This document shows positions 53,799 to 61,838 of a stretch of DNA of 64,000 nucleotides, piece after piece. The position numbers and the translations under genes are program-made. Under the pieces are notes generated by a model. That model ran no database searches, had not been told where the DNA came from, and worked only from the letters and a program-made list of their open reading frames with translations. The DNA is from an uncultured Caldilineales bacterium (lineage in GTDB: Bacteria > Chloroflexota > Anaerolineae > JAAEKA01): assembly GCA_937907455.1 (NCBI GenBank), contig CALESQ010000013.1, forward strand, positions 62,001 through 126,000. Reading direction: 5' to 3'. Positions within the stretch are counted from its first letter, which is position 1; every line of letters begins with the position of its first letter.

Positions 53799-54680
53799 TT
53801 ACTGGTTACTGCTCGCCGCTTCCCTCGGCTCAGCGGCAAAATAGGCGGCCAGGGCCTCTTGCCACGAACGCAGAGTAATGCCTTGTGCCGCGCCCACCTG
53901 GTTGAGCAGGATGGCGTGCGGCGGTGGCGTGGTACGACGCGGCCATTCGCCAGAAGATATGGGCGTTATCGGCACTTGGCTGCGGCCCGCGAGACGCAGA
54001 ACCTCCACAGCCCACTGATAGCGCGTGCAATAGCCGCTGTTCACAAAGTGATAGATGCCATGCAGGTCTTGGTCAAGCGCCTGCACAATAGCCGCAGCCA
54101 GGTCGGGCGCGTAGGTAGGATTGCCAAACTCATCAGCTACCACCCGCAGGCTGCCCAGCTTATCCGCTGCAGCGATGATTTTACTGTTGAAATTGTTGCC
54201 GCCATTGTGATACAGCCATGCGGTGCGTGCAATCAAAAAGCGTCCGGCCATCAGGCTGAGTACCGCCTGCTCTGCGGCTTGCTTGCTGCGCGCATACACA
54301 CCGCTGTGTGCGCGCACAGCATCCCATTCCCGGTAAAAGCGCCCCGGCTGACCGGGAAACACCTCGTTGCTGCTGACATGAACCAGACGCGCGGCGCTCC
54401 GTTGGCACGCCAGCGCCAGATGCTGCACGCCGGTCACGTTGACCGCATAGCAGGCATCAGGGTTCTGCTCCGCGCCATCTACATCGGTCCACGCTGCGGC
54501 GTTGATCACCGCATCCGGCGCAAAGTCAGCGATTTGCCCGATCACCGCCGGATGGGTGATATCTACTTCGGGATAATCCAGCGGCAGCAGCTCGCGCCCG
54601 TGCAGCGCGCTCATCAAAGCGCGCCCCAACTGACCGCGATAACCAACAACAACAATTCGATGAGAGGAAAAAAGTGTCAT
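53799..54680 (-). CDS. rfbD: dTDP-4-dehydrorhamnose reductase
   Basis: The 293-residue short-chain reductase makes dTDP-L-rhamnose with NADPH. IVVVGYRGQLGRALM (8-22) is the cofactor loop; the usual GxxGQLG pattern is present as GYRGQLG. DVDGAEQNPDACYAVNVTGVQHLA near 65-90 and the catalytic YARSK near 130 follow. Other rhamnose genes (rfbA, rfbB, rfbC) are not in the window. It begins the minus-strand polysaccharide cluster. Confidence 0.9.
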   Translation of the reverse strand: MTLFSSHRIVVVGYRGQLGRALMSALHGRELLPLDYPEVDITHPAVIGQIADFAPDAVINAAAWTDVDGAEQNPDACYAVNVTGVQHLALACQRSAARLVHVSSNEVFPGQPGRFYREWDAVRAHSGVYARSKQAAEQAVLSLMAGRFLIARTAWLYHNGGNNFNSKIIAAADKLGSLRVVADEFGNPTYAPDLAAAIVQALDQDLHGIYHFVNSGYCTRYQWAVEVLRLAGRSQVPITPISSGEWPRRTTPPPHAILLNQVGAAQGITLRSWQEALAAYFAAEPREAASSNQ

Positions 54681-54723
54681 AGGGTGGATGGGGATGGGTA
54701 GGATGGGGATTGGCCTTTAGCGG

Positions 54724-54812
54724 GTACGCCGAAGGCCGGTAAATTGGTAAATTGGTAGATTAGTAGTAGATTGGTACTCCTTCGGCGTACTTGTCTACCG
54801 CCTTCGGCGTAC
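54724..54812. repeat. GTACGCCGAAGG-bounded repeat, locus 1
   Basis: GTACGCCGAAGG (54724-54735) faces inverted copies CCTTCGGCGTAC at 54779-54790 and 54801-54812. Between them are GGTAAATTGGTAGATT-type words. The whole 54681-54992 spacer also has GGATGGGGATGGGTAGG runs at 54682-54710 and no gene. The same ends and words occur at 60327-60536. Confidence 0.75.
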
Positions 54813-54992
54813 CTGTCTACCAATACAGCGGCGACTATTTTAACACTGCTCACCCGGATGAACAAGAGAGCGTCCCGCAAATCCTTGCGTGAATACCGGC
54901 AACGGGCTATACTAACGCTGCGCTGTCGGCAACGAAGCCGATGGTCAATGGCCTGCAAGGCAGGCAGTGCGTTCAACCTGAGGAGCGACACA

Positions 54993-56042
54993 ATGGCAAA
55001 GACGATGAAGGCGGTTATCAAGCCGGAGCAAGCACCCGGCATGACGCTGGCTGAAGTTCCTGTGCCCAAAATCGGCGCTGATGAGGTGCTGATCAAGGTA
55101 CGCGCCGCCTCGATTTGCGGCACAGACCTGCACATTTACAAATGGGATGAATGGGCGCGGCGACGCATTACGCCGCCACTGGTGGTAGGCCATGAGTTTT
55201 GTGGTGATGTGGTAGCCGTTGGCCGCGAAGTGACCCAGGTGCGCGAAGGTGATTTTGTCTCTGCCGAGAGCCATATCACGTGCGGCCACTGCCACCAATG
55301 CCGCACCGGCAACGGCCACATCTGCCAAAACACCCGCATCATCGGGGTAGACCGCGATGGCTGCTGGGCTGAGTACATTGCCATGCCCGCAGGCAACCTG
55401 TGGCGCAACGATCCTGCCATGCCTGCCGAAATCGCCTGTATGCTGGAAAATTTTGGCAACGCCGTGCATACTGCCTCAGCAACCGACCTCACCGGCAAGC
55501 GGGTACTCGTCACCGGCTGCGGGCCGGTGGGTCTGATGACAGTAGCCGTAGCGAAAGCCGCCGGAGCGCGCTCCATCTATGCCACCGACATCAGCCCCTA
55601 TCGGCTGCGTCTGGCACAGCAAATGGGCGCTACCCACACCCTCAACGTCGCCGAGGTAGATGTAGTAGACACGGTCTTTGCCAGCAGCGGCGGTGACGGC
55701 GTAGATGTGCTGCTGGAGATGAGCGGCGCGCAGCCGGCTATCGAGCAGGGATTTCGGGCGCTGCGCGACGGTGGCTTCGCGGCCTTGCTGGGGCTGGCCC
55801 CTGGCACCATTGGCTTCGACATCAACAACGCCATTATCTTTAAAGGCGCCACCGTGCAGGGCATTGTAGGGCGCAAGCTGTGGGATACCTGGTATCGCAT
55901 GAGCGGCCTGCTCAGCGCCGGTGCTGTGGATTTGCAACCCCTGGTCACTCATCGCTTCACCCTGGACCAATGGCAAGACGCCGTGCAAACCATGAGCGGC
56001 GGAGCCAGCGGCAAAGTGGTGATGACCGTAGCCGACGCCTGA
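54993..56042 (+). CDS. tdh: L-threonine 3-dehydrogenase
   Basis: The 349-residue zinc alcohol-dehydrogenase-family enzyme oxidises threonine to 2-amino-3-ketobutyrate with NAD. The start is ATG 54993 behind GAGGAG. Catalytic zinc: SICGTDLHIYKWDEW near 40 and GHEFCGDV near 67. Structural zinc: CGHCHQCRTGNGHIC near 98. The NAD site is VTGCGPVGLMTVAVAKAAG near 172. The kbl gene follows after 15 bases, so the pair makes a threonine-to-glycine plus acetyl-CoA operon. Confidence 0.95.
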   Translation: MAKTMKAVIKPEQAPGMTLAEVPVPKIGADEVLIKVRAASICGTDLHIYKWDEWARRRITPPLVVGHEFCGDVVAVGREVTQVREGDFVSAESHITCGHCHQCRTGNGHICQNTRIIGVDRDGCWAEYIAMPAGNLWRNDPAMPAEIACMLENFGNAVHTASATDLTGKRVLVTGCGPVGLMTVAVAKAAGARSIYATDISPYRLRLAQQMGATHTLNVAEVDVVDTVFASSGGDGVDVLLEMSGAQPAIEQGFRALRDGGFAALLGLAPGTIGFDINNAIIFKGATVQGIVGRKLWDTWYRMSGLLSAGAVDLQPLVTHRFTLDQWQDAVQTMSGGASGKVVMTVADA

Positions 56043-56057
56043 AACAAGGAGCCAAGC

Positions 56058-57251
56058 ATGACTCACCCCCACAAACTGGCCTGGCTGGAGGCGCAACTCG
56101 ATGAGCTGCGCGCCGGTGGCCGCTACAACCAGATCCGCACCATCGAATCGCCTCAGGGCGCCTGGCTGGTAGTGGATGGCAAAAAACTGCTCAATTTCTG
56201 TTCCAACAACTACCTGGGTCTAGCCAACCACCCGCAGTTGACCGAAGCAGCCAAAACCGCAATTGATCGCTACGGCGTTGGCCCCGGGGCGGTGCGCACC
56301 ATTGCCGGCACCATGAGCCTGCATAACGAGTTGGAGCGCAAGCTGGCCGAGTTTAAAGGCGCCGAAGCAGCAGTCACCTTTCAAAGCGGCTTCACCGCCA
56401 ACGTCGGCACCATTCCCGCGCTGATCGGCGACAACGATCTTATCATCAGCGACCGACTGAACCATGCCAGCATCATAGACGGCACGCGCCTCACCCGCGC
56501 CACGCGCACCATCTATGAACACAGCGACATGGCCTCATTGCGTGAGGTGCTGACGCAGAACCAGGGCCGCTATGAACGCATGGTCATCATCACCGATGGC
56601 GTGTTCAGCATGGATGGCGACATTGCCCCCCTGCCGGAAATCGTAGCACTGGCCGAGGAGTTCGGCGCGCTCACCGTGGTGGATGATGCCCACGGCGAGG
56701 GCGTGCTGGGCTACGGCGGACGCGGCATTGTAGATCACTTCCACCTGCACGGCCGCGTGGATGTAGAGATCGGCACTCTCAGCAAAGCCTTCGGCGTGAT
56801 GGGCGGCATCGTGGCCGGCTCACAGATATTGATTGACTGGCTAAAGCAGCGCGGCCGCCCGCTGCTTTTCTCCAGCGCCATGACCGTGCCCGACACCGCA
56901 GCCTGCATCGCTGCGGTTGATCTGCTGTCCGCCTCCACCGAGCTGGTAGACCGCCTTTGGGCCAACACCCGTTTCTTCAAAGCCGAAATGCAACGGCTTG
57001 GCTTCGACATCGGTGCCAGCCAAACGCCGATCACGCCGGTGATGCTGGGCGACGAACGTCTGGCGCAGCAATTCAGTCGGCGGCTTTACGAAGAAGGCGT
57101 CTTCGGCATGGCTATCGTCTTCCCCACGGTGCCGCGCGGCCTGGCCCGCATCCGCATTATGATGTCCGCAGCGCACACCCAGAACGACCTGGAATTCGGT
57201 CTGGAGGTGCTTCACAAGGTTGGGCGTGAGCTGGGTGTTTTGGGTCAATAG
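56058..57251 (+). CDS. kbl: 2-amino-3-ketobutyrate CoA ligase (glycine C-acetyltransferase)
   Basis: The 397-residue alpha-oxoamine synthase splits 2-amino-3-ketobutyrate with CoA to glycine and acetyl-Co[15 protein letters not shown] at 46-59, [15 protein letters not shown] near 209, and the PLP lysine K243 in [12 protein letters not shown] are all present. The [14 protein letters not shown] stretch is also seen. It is 15 bases after tdh with AAGGAG upstream. Confidence 0.95.
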   Translation: MTHPHKLAWLEAQLDELRAGGRYNQIRTIESPQGAWLVVDGKKLLNFCSNNYLGLANHPQLTEAAKTAIDRYGVGPGAVRTIAGTMSLHNELERKLAEFKGAEAAVTFQSGFTANVGTIPALIGDNDLIISDRLNHASIIDGTRLTRATRTIYEHSDMASLREVLTQNQGRYERMVIITDGVFSMDGDIAPLPEIVALAEEFGALTVVDDAHGEGVLGYGGRGIVDHFHLHGRVDVEIGTLSKAFGVMGGIVAGSQILIDWLKQRGRPLLFSSAMTVPDTAACIAAVDLLSASTELVDRLWANTRFFKAEMQRLGFDIGASQTPITPVMLGDERLAQQFSRRLYEEGVFGMAIVFPTVPRGLARIRIMMSAAHTQNDLEFGLEVLHKVGRELGVLGQ

Positions 57252-57348
57252 ATTGCTCTGTTTTGGCGCTGCCAGCCCCGTGATGGCAGGTAAACAGCCA
57301 TCACTAAACGCTTTCGCCCTTCTGTCCCGAGCAAACACGCAGGAATCT

Positions 57349-57415
57349 GTTCAGCAATAGCCAACGGAATGGCTCTACCAATCCGCCCCGGCTGCTCCGT
57401 TGGCTATTGCTGAAC
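57349..57415. repeat. Perfect 20-bp inverted repeat downstream of kbl
   Basis: GTTCAGCAATAGCCAACGGA (57349-57368) is exactly complementary to 57396-57415, with a 27-base spacer. No T-run follows on either strand. The spacer 57252-57614 also has GGTAAACAGCCATC at 57286-57299 (matching the end of family A). Near 57515-57565 there is a weaker CGAAACGCC/GGTGTTTCG pairing. No gene was seen in it. Confidence 0.85.
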
Positions 57416-57614
57416 GTTTACCGCAGTTCATCCAATCCTTGAAGAAGGTCATACCTGAGCAACAACCCAAAATTGACGCAAGGCCACGAGCATGACCTTT
57501 GTCCATGCACCGCTGGCCCGAACGAAACGCCTTGAACAAATGTAGCTGGGTGTTTCGTTGCCGGCGCGGCTTGTTCAGGTTCCATTGCTTTCATCCGGTA
57601 GAAAAAGGAACACC

Positions 57615-57962
57615 ATGAGCGATCAACAGTCACCAAAACAAATCAACGTCGAATTGCCCAAGGAAATCAACGCGATCTATTCAAATTTTGCCATCATCAG
57701 TCATTCGCCGCATGAGATGATCATAGACTTTGCCCAGATCTTACCGGCGCTGCCTAAGGCACGCGTGCAGGCGCGCATCCTGCTCACCCCAACTAATGCC
57801 AAGATGCTGCATCAGGCACTGGGCGACAACATCGCCAAGTACGAACGTCGCTTCGGCACGATGAGCAACCCGGGCGGCGGCAACTTCGACCCACACACAG
57901 GCCGCCTGGGTGGTATGCAGTGGACAGTGGGCGACGACGATGAACAAAACGACGGCGAATAG
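57615..57962 (+). CDS. DUF3467 protein
   Basis: The 115-residue protein starts at ATG 57615 behind AAGGA. INVELPKEINAIYSNFAIIS at 9-28, EMIIDFAQILP near 35 and RILLTPTNAKMLHQALGDNI near 53-72 are typical of the small DUF3467 family, whose function is unknown. The C-terminus is acidic and gly-rich. It is first in a tight cluster; the translin-family gene follows after 15 bases. Confidence 0.85.
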   Translation: MSDQQSPKQINVELPKEINAIYSNFAIISHSPHEMIIDFAQILPALPKARVQARILLTPTNAKMLHQALGDNIAKYERRFGTMSNPGGGNFDPHTGRLGGMQWTVGDDDEQNDGE

Positions 57963-57977
57963 CTTGAAAGAGTTGTT

Positions 57978-58667
57978 GTGGATAATCTAAGCATAATCAT
58001 TGACGCCATTCGTGCGGACCTTACCCGCCGCAACGATGTACGCGATGCCACCCTGCGCCGCTCGCGTGAACTGGTGCGCCTGTGCGCCAACAGCATCCGC
58101 GCGGTGCATCGTCACGAATTCAGCGATGCCCAGGAGTTACTCGGCCAGGCCAGAGCGGCTGCCGCGGAGATGGTGAACGATCTGGCTGATCTGCCTGATC
58201 TCTACTACACCGGCTACACCCAGGACGCGCTGAAGGAACTGACCGAAGCCCATCTGGTATATGCGTTTGTCACCGGCAGCAGCTTGCCCACACCGGAAAC
58301 GCTGGCCGTGCCTGGCTCTACCTTCCTCAACGGTATGTCAGAGGCTGCCAGCGAAATGCGGCGCTTTGCCCTGGATATGATTCGCCTGGGCCGGGTGCAG
58401 GAAGCACTGCCCTACCTGACGATCATGGATGAGGTCTACAGCCAGCAGACCACCATTGACTTTCCCGATGCCATCACCGGCGGTCTGCGCCGCCAAACCG
58501 ATGTGCTGCGCGGCATTCTGGAGCGCACCCGCGGCGACGTGACTCTCTCCACGCGCCAAGAGGCCATGCGCGCCGCGTTGGCGGCTTTCGAGGCACGTGT
58601 GATGGGCAATTCCGAAACCGGCGATGTCACCTGGCTGCTGCTAAACGAAGCTGATGAGCAAGAATAA
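57978..58667 (+). CDS. Translin-family protein
   Basis: The 229-residue all-helical protein is read from GTG 57978. The N-terminal half has IIDAIRADLTRRNDVRDATL and SRELVRLCANSIRAVHRHEF. The later DLPDLYYTGYTQDALKELTEAHLVYAFV (quoted in parts: LYYTGYTQDALKELTE, AHLVYAFV) matches archaeal and bacterial translin homologues. Translin forms RNA- and DNA-binding octamers, and TRAX-like acidic nuclease residues are not obvious here. Its end overlaps the next gene by 14 bases. Confidence 0.82.
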   Translation: MDNLSIIIDAIRADLTRRNDVRDATLRRSRELVRLCANSIRAVHRHEFSDAQELLGQARAAAAEMVNDLADLPDLYYTGYTQDALKELTEAHLVYAFVTGSSLPTPETLAVPGSTFLNGMSEAASEMRRFALDMIRLGRVQEALPYLTIMDEVYSQQTTIDFPDAITGGLRRQTDVLRGILERTRGDVTLSTRQEAMRAALAAFEARVMGNSETGDVTWLLLNEADEQE

Positions 58668-58920
58668 CATGCCCCCAGTAGTGCGGGCCAGCGAGTTAGG
58701 CGAATACGTGTACTGCGCCCGCGCCTGGTGGCTGCACCGCATTCAGGGTCTTGAATCACACAACACCACGGCGCTGCACAACGGTCAACAAGCGCACACG
58801 CGGCACGGCCATGCGGTGGCCGCGGCACAACGCCAACGCCGCGGGGCCATGCTGCTGCTGCTGGTAGCGGTGGTGCTGCTGGCTGCGGCTGCTATCCTGC
58901 TGCTGAGGGCTGGCCTGTGA
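58654..58920 (+). CDS. Cas4-like nuclease, N-terminal half with membrane helix
   Basis: The 88-residue protein begins like a Cas4/DUF83 nuclease: ASELGEYVYCARAWWLHRIQG with first iron-sulfur-type cysteine C21 (quoted in parts: SELGEYVYC, ARAWWLHR), then NGQQAHTRHGHA with H48 and H51. After residue 64 it is a single membrane helix and ends. The catalytic Asp, Glu-x-Lys and three more cysteines are missing; they occur in the protein at 59749-60306. It overlaps the translin gene by 14 bases and the L,D-transpeptidase gene by 4. Confidence 0.72.
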   Translation: MSKNNMPPVVRASELGEYVYCARAWWLHRIQGLESHNTTALHNGQQAHTRHGHAVAAAQRQRRGAMLLLLVAVVLLAAAAILLLRAGL

Positions 58921-59669
58921 CCGGCCGTTTGCTGCGCCTGGGGTTAATCGGATTGCTCGCGGTCACGTTTGCGCTGCTGGCCTGGCAAGGATTGAGCGCG
59001 CTGGGCGGCGCGGGCCAGGCATTTGCCCCCATTACCGGCCAATACTACGTCGGTGCAAGCTGGATGAGCAGCGAAGTTGCCCTTGCACCCACCTTCACGC
59101 CCACGCCCACCCTCACAGCTACCCCGCACCTTGTGGCTAGCCCCCAACCGGCACACACCCCCGCAGCTACCCCCACTGCGGTCTCGGTTGCCCAGCCCAC
59201 GCCCGACCCGTTTCTGATGGAGGCGGCACGCGCCAACGGCATTGATCCCGCGGGCACGTATGTGATCGTCAGCCAGAATGCCCAGCGCATGACCGTGGTG
59301 GAGCAGGGCCACGTGCTGCGTGTGATTCCCGTCAGCACCGGCGACCCGGATCGCGGCTGGTTTACGCCGGCCTGGTCAGGGCGCATTGGTGAGTTCTGGG
59401 GCACGTTTTCGGCCAACGGCGTTACCGCAGACGATGCCTGGTATCTCTTCAAGGCGGGCGGCTCGATTTTGATCCACAGCTCACCCTACACGCTGGCCGC
59501 AGACGGTAACAAGGTTTATCAGGGCGTGGATGATCTGGGTATGTTTCCGGCATCGCGCGGCTGCATTCGCGTAGCGCCGGATGAAGCGCAGTGGTTCACG
59601 GCCTGGGGCCCCTACGATGTGCCAATTGTGGTGCTGCCCTGGGATGGTGGTTCCGGGCGCGAGGGCTAG
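58917..59669 (+). CDS. L,D-transpeptidase (YkuD domain)
   Basis: The 250-residue protein is read from GTG 58917, overlapping the previous stop (GTGA). It has an N-terminal membrane anchor (about 4-24) and a Thr/Pro-rich linker (about 57-97). The YkuD catalytic domain spans about 112-245, with H187 in LIHSSP and C216 in SRGCIRV (H...S213-x-G-C216). It would link peptidoglycan or attach proteins at the cell surface. Its insertion between the two Cas4-like halves is odd. Confidence 0.9.
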   Translation: MTGRLLRLGLIGLLAVTFALLAWQGLSALGGAGQAFAPITGQYYVGASWMSSEVALAPTFTPTPTLTATPHLVASPQPAHTPAATPTAVSVAQPTPDPFLMEAARANGIDPAGTYVIVSQNAQRMTVVEQGHVLRVIPVSTGDPDRGWFTPAWSGRIGEFWGTFSANGVTADDAWYLFKAGGSILIHSSPYTLAADGNKVYQGVDDLGMFPASRGCIRVAPDEAQWFTAWGPYDVPIVVLPWDGGSGREG

Positions 59670-59748
59670 CGGACTTCTGCCCCCGGTGCTGCAACGCAAG
59701 CCGCTCTGCTGCTTCCGATTAAAGCTCTGAGGGCCATCCTGAACTGCC

Positions 59749-60306
59749 ATGACCCTACTCGCTGCGCTGCTGTTGATACTGGCCCTGTTGCTGGTTTTAG
59801 CCGCGCTGGGGCTGGCATGGGCCGCGCGACGCGGCCAGCAGCATAGCGGCTTGCCCACCGGTGAAGTGATCTATGCCGATACCGGACACTGGGCAGAGGT
59901 TGCCCGTCCCCTGTTTTCCCAACGCTACCGGCTCACCGGTAAGCCCGATTACCTGGTAGACAACGAAGAGGGGTTGATTCCCGTGGAGGTGAAACACACG
60001 ACCGCGCCAGCGGGTGGCAAAGCGTATGCCTCTCATGTGATGCAACTGGCGGCTTACTGCCTGCTGGTGGAGGATGTACTGGGCAAAACGCCGCCCTGCG
60101 GTTTGATCCGCTACCGAGATGCCACGCTACGCATCCCTTACGACGCCGCGCTGCGTGCCAATCTGCTGGCATTGCTGGAGGCCATGCGCAGCAGCGCCCG
60201 CGCCGCTCATGTACCTCGCAGCCACAACGACGCTGCCCGTTGCCACGGCTGCGGCCTGCGCCACGGGTGTGATGAAGCAGTGGGGGGGAGATGGGCAAAC
60301 AAGTAA
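59749..60306 (+). CDS. Cas4-like nuclease, catalytic half with membrane helix
   Basis: The 185-residue protein starts with a membrane helix (about 2-25) and continues as the catalytic part of a PD-(D/E)XK Cas4/Dna2-type nuclease: D67 in GKPDYLV, E80 and K82 in PVEVKHT, Q99 in VMQLAAYCLLVE. C165, C168 and C174 in CHGCGLRHGC supply three iron-sulfur-type ligands; the fourth would be C21 of the protein at 58654. Together the two fragments give every Cas4 motif in order. There is a 79-base gap after the transpeptidase gene. Confidence 0.78.
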   Translation: MTLLAALLLILALLLVLAALGLAWAARRGQQHSGLPTGEVIYADTGHWAEVARPLFSQRYRLTGKPDYLVDNEEGLIPVEVKHTTAPAGGKAYASHVMQLAAYCLLVEDVLGKTPPCGLIRYRDATLRIPYDAALRANLLALLEAMRSSARAAHVPRSHNDAARCHGCGLRHGCDEAVGGRWANK

Positions 60307-60326
60307 GCAAGCAGACAAGTAGTCAA

Positions 60327-60536
60327 GTACGCCGAAGGCGGGTAGACAGGGAGACTGGTAAGCCAATCCTCAATCTACCCGCTGGAGGTGTACTGATTCC
60401 CAACACACCAATCTACCAATCCCCAATCTACCAATTCCCAATCTACCAATTCCCAATCTACCAATCCCCAATCTACCAATCCCCAATCTACCAATCCCCA
60501 ATCTACCCGCCAAAGGCGTACCTACCTTCGGCGTAC
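60327..60536. repeat. GTACGCCGAAGG-bounded repeat with 15-bp tandem units, locus 2
   Basis: GTACGCCGAAGG at 60327-60338 faces CCTTCGGCGTAC at 60525-60536. Inside, CAATCTACC recurs seven times at exact 15-bp steps from 60409 to 60499. The open frame through it is an artefact of the repeat. Confidence 0.85.
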
Positions 60537-60540
60537 TAAC

Positions 60541-61707
60541 CTACCGACTCTTTACCGCCATCTCAACTGGTACGATTTGCAGCCAGACATTGCCTGGCTT
60601 GAGCATGAGGGGAGTTTTCAAATCCGGCGCGGCAAACAGCAAAGGATCCTCGCGCTGCGGGCGCAGCCACACCCCTTGCTGCACCGTGCCGTCACGGAAT
60701 AACTGCATCCGCCCCTGCCCCCAGAGCTGAATTTGCAGCGATTTTGACCCCAACGCATCCTCGACAATCAACGTCTCGACATGCGGCACATACAGCACCA
60801 CGACGTTGGCCGCGTGCAATTGCTCGCCGTTGAGATCATCTATATGCGGGGTTCCCAGAATGCTGCGCGCATAGCTTTGCCGCGCCGTGTCGTAGTCGTA
60901 GCTTACATCGGAAAACTGACTGCCGTAGGGGATTTCAATCCACGTGGCCGGTTGAGCCTGCGGCCCCGGCGTGGCGCTCCATTGCCAGCCGCGCGCCTGC
61001 GGCGCTTCTGTCCAGCCTTGATCCTCAGCATACTGTGCCAGCAACTCGCTGTCAGTGAACAGCGTATGCTCATAAGCGCGGCCGGGAATATCCAGCCGAT
61101 AAAACGCCGCATCCTTGCGCTCGTCCGATGCTGTGCGGTTGGCAAAGTCTGACGCCTCGATCATGCGATTAACCTCGCCACTAGCCCCTGAATAGATCAG
61201 ATAAGCGCCAAACAGCACCGGTAATTCCAGATCCAGTAGCCGAGCGCTGCGAATCGAGCCTATGCGTTCGGCATTCTGGCTGTGAAAGATCGCCGTGAAG
61301 CGGGTAATGTCTCCCTCGGCCAGATGTTCCACCACCACATCGGCGCGACTAAGCCCTGATTGGGGGCGGGCAATCGGCGAATTGGAGATTTTCACCGCCG
61401 CGGGCATGCGCTTCAGCAGCGTGGGGTCAGCTACTTTCAGCCCGGTGAGAGGGGATACATCGGCAGGTAGATCGGCAACTGGCAGCAATGGGGTGATGTC
61501 AGCCACGGTGAGTGCGGCTGTTGTCGGCGTTGCCGTGGCCGCTTCAGCGGCAGGGGCCTCATCGGTACGGGCCAGCGGCGGAGCCATCACCGTGCGCGTA
61601 GGTGTGGCCGTTGGTGCGCCTGTGCGACTTGAGCGGCAAGCCGTAGGCGCAAGAACGCTCAACAAAAGGAGAAAACACAGTGCAAACAGCCTGTGAGGAG
61701 AACGCAT
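60541..61707 (-). CDS. YerB-like lipoprotein (DUF3048)
   Basis: The 388-residue protein has a signal peptide with lipobox LAPTAC (cysteine 24) and a Thr/Pro/Ala-rich spacer (about 25-80). Two DUF3048 regions follow. Visible marks are SPLTGLKVADP near 85, RPQSGLSRADVVVEH near 113, RIGSIRSAR near 146 and YSGASGEV near 170. Family members such as Bacillus YerB are surface lipoproteins of unknown role. A GGAG lies about 10 bases before the ATG, and an extended -10 TGCTATACT is at about 61751-61759 on this strand. Confidence 0.88.
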   Translation of the reverse strand: MRSPHRLFALCFLLLLSVLAPTACRSSRTGAPTATPTRTVMAPPLARTDEAPAAEAATATPTTAALTVADITPLLPVADLPADVSPLTGLKVADPTLLKRMPAAVKISNSPIARPQSGLSRADVVVEHLAEGDITRFTAIFHSQNAERIGSIRSARLLDLELPVLFGAYLIYSGASGEVNRMIEASDFANRTASDERKDAAFYRLDIPGRAYEHTLFTDSELLAQYAEDQGWTEAPQARGWQWSATPGPQAQPATWIEIPYGSQFSDVSYDYDTARQSYARSILGTPHIDDLNGEQLHAANVVVLYVPHVETLIVEDALGSKSLQIQLWGQGRMQLFRDGTVQQGVWLRPQREDPLLFAAPDLKTPLMLKPGNVWLQIVPVEMAVKSR

Positions 61708-61775
61708 GACAAGTCAGCTCCGGGGGATAAGATCAGCAACCAGTATGCGCAGTATAGCACAAAAGCCCGCGGCAA

Positions 61776-61813
61776 AGAAAAGAGGAGAACGAACCAGGTG
61801 GTCGTTCTCCTCT
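61776..61813 (-). terminator. Intrinsic terminator of the cNMP-binding protein gene
   Basis: AGAGGAGAACGA pairs with TCGTTCTCCTCT, with a small bulge and a GG turn, and on the minus strand TTTTCTTT follows. It is 26 bases after the stop codon. Confidence 0.85.
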
Positions 61814-61838
61814 GACATGACTGAAACTGATAAGCAAG

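Noticed and set aside
58654..60306. Cas4-like genes as evidence of a CRISPR-Cas locus
   Set aside because: No repeats, cas1, cas2 or effector genes lie in the window, and the fragments are membrane-anchored.
60291..60539. Open frame encoding PIYQS repeats
   Set aside because: It follows the 15-bp tandem repeat and overlaps the nuclease gene end. It is not a credible protein.
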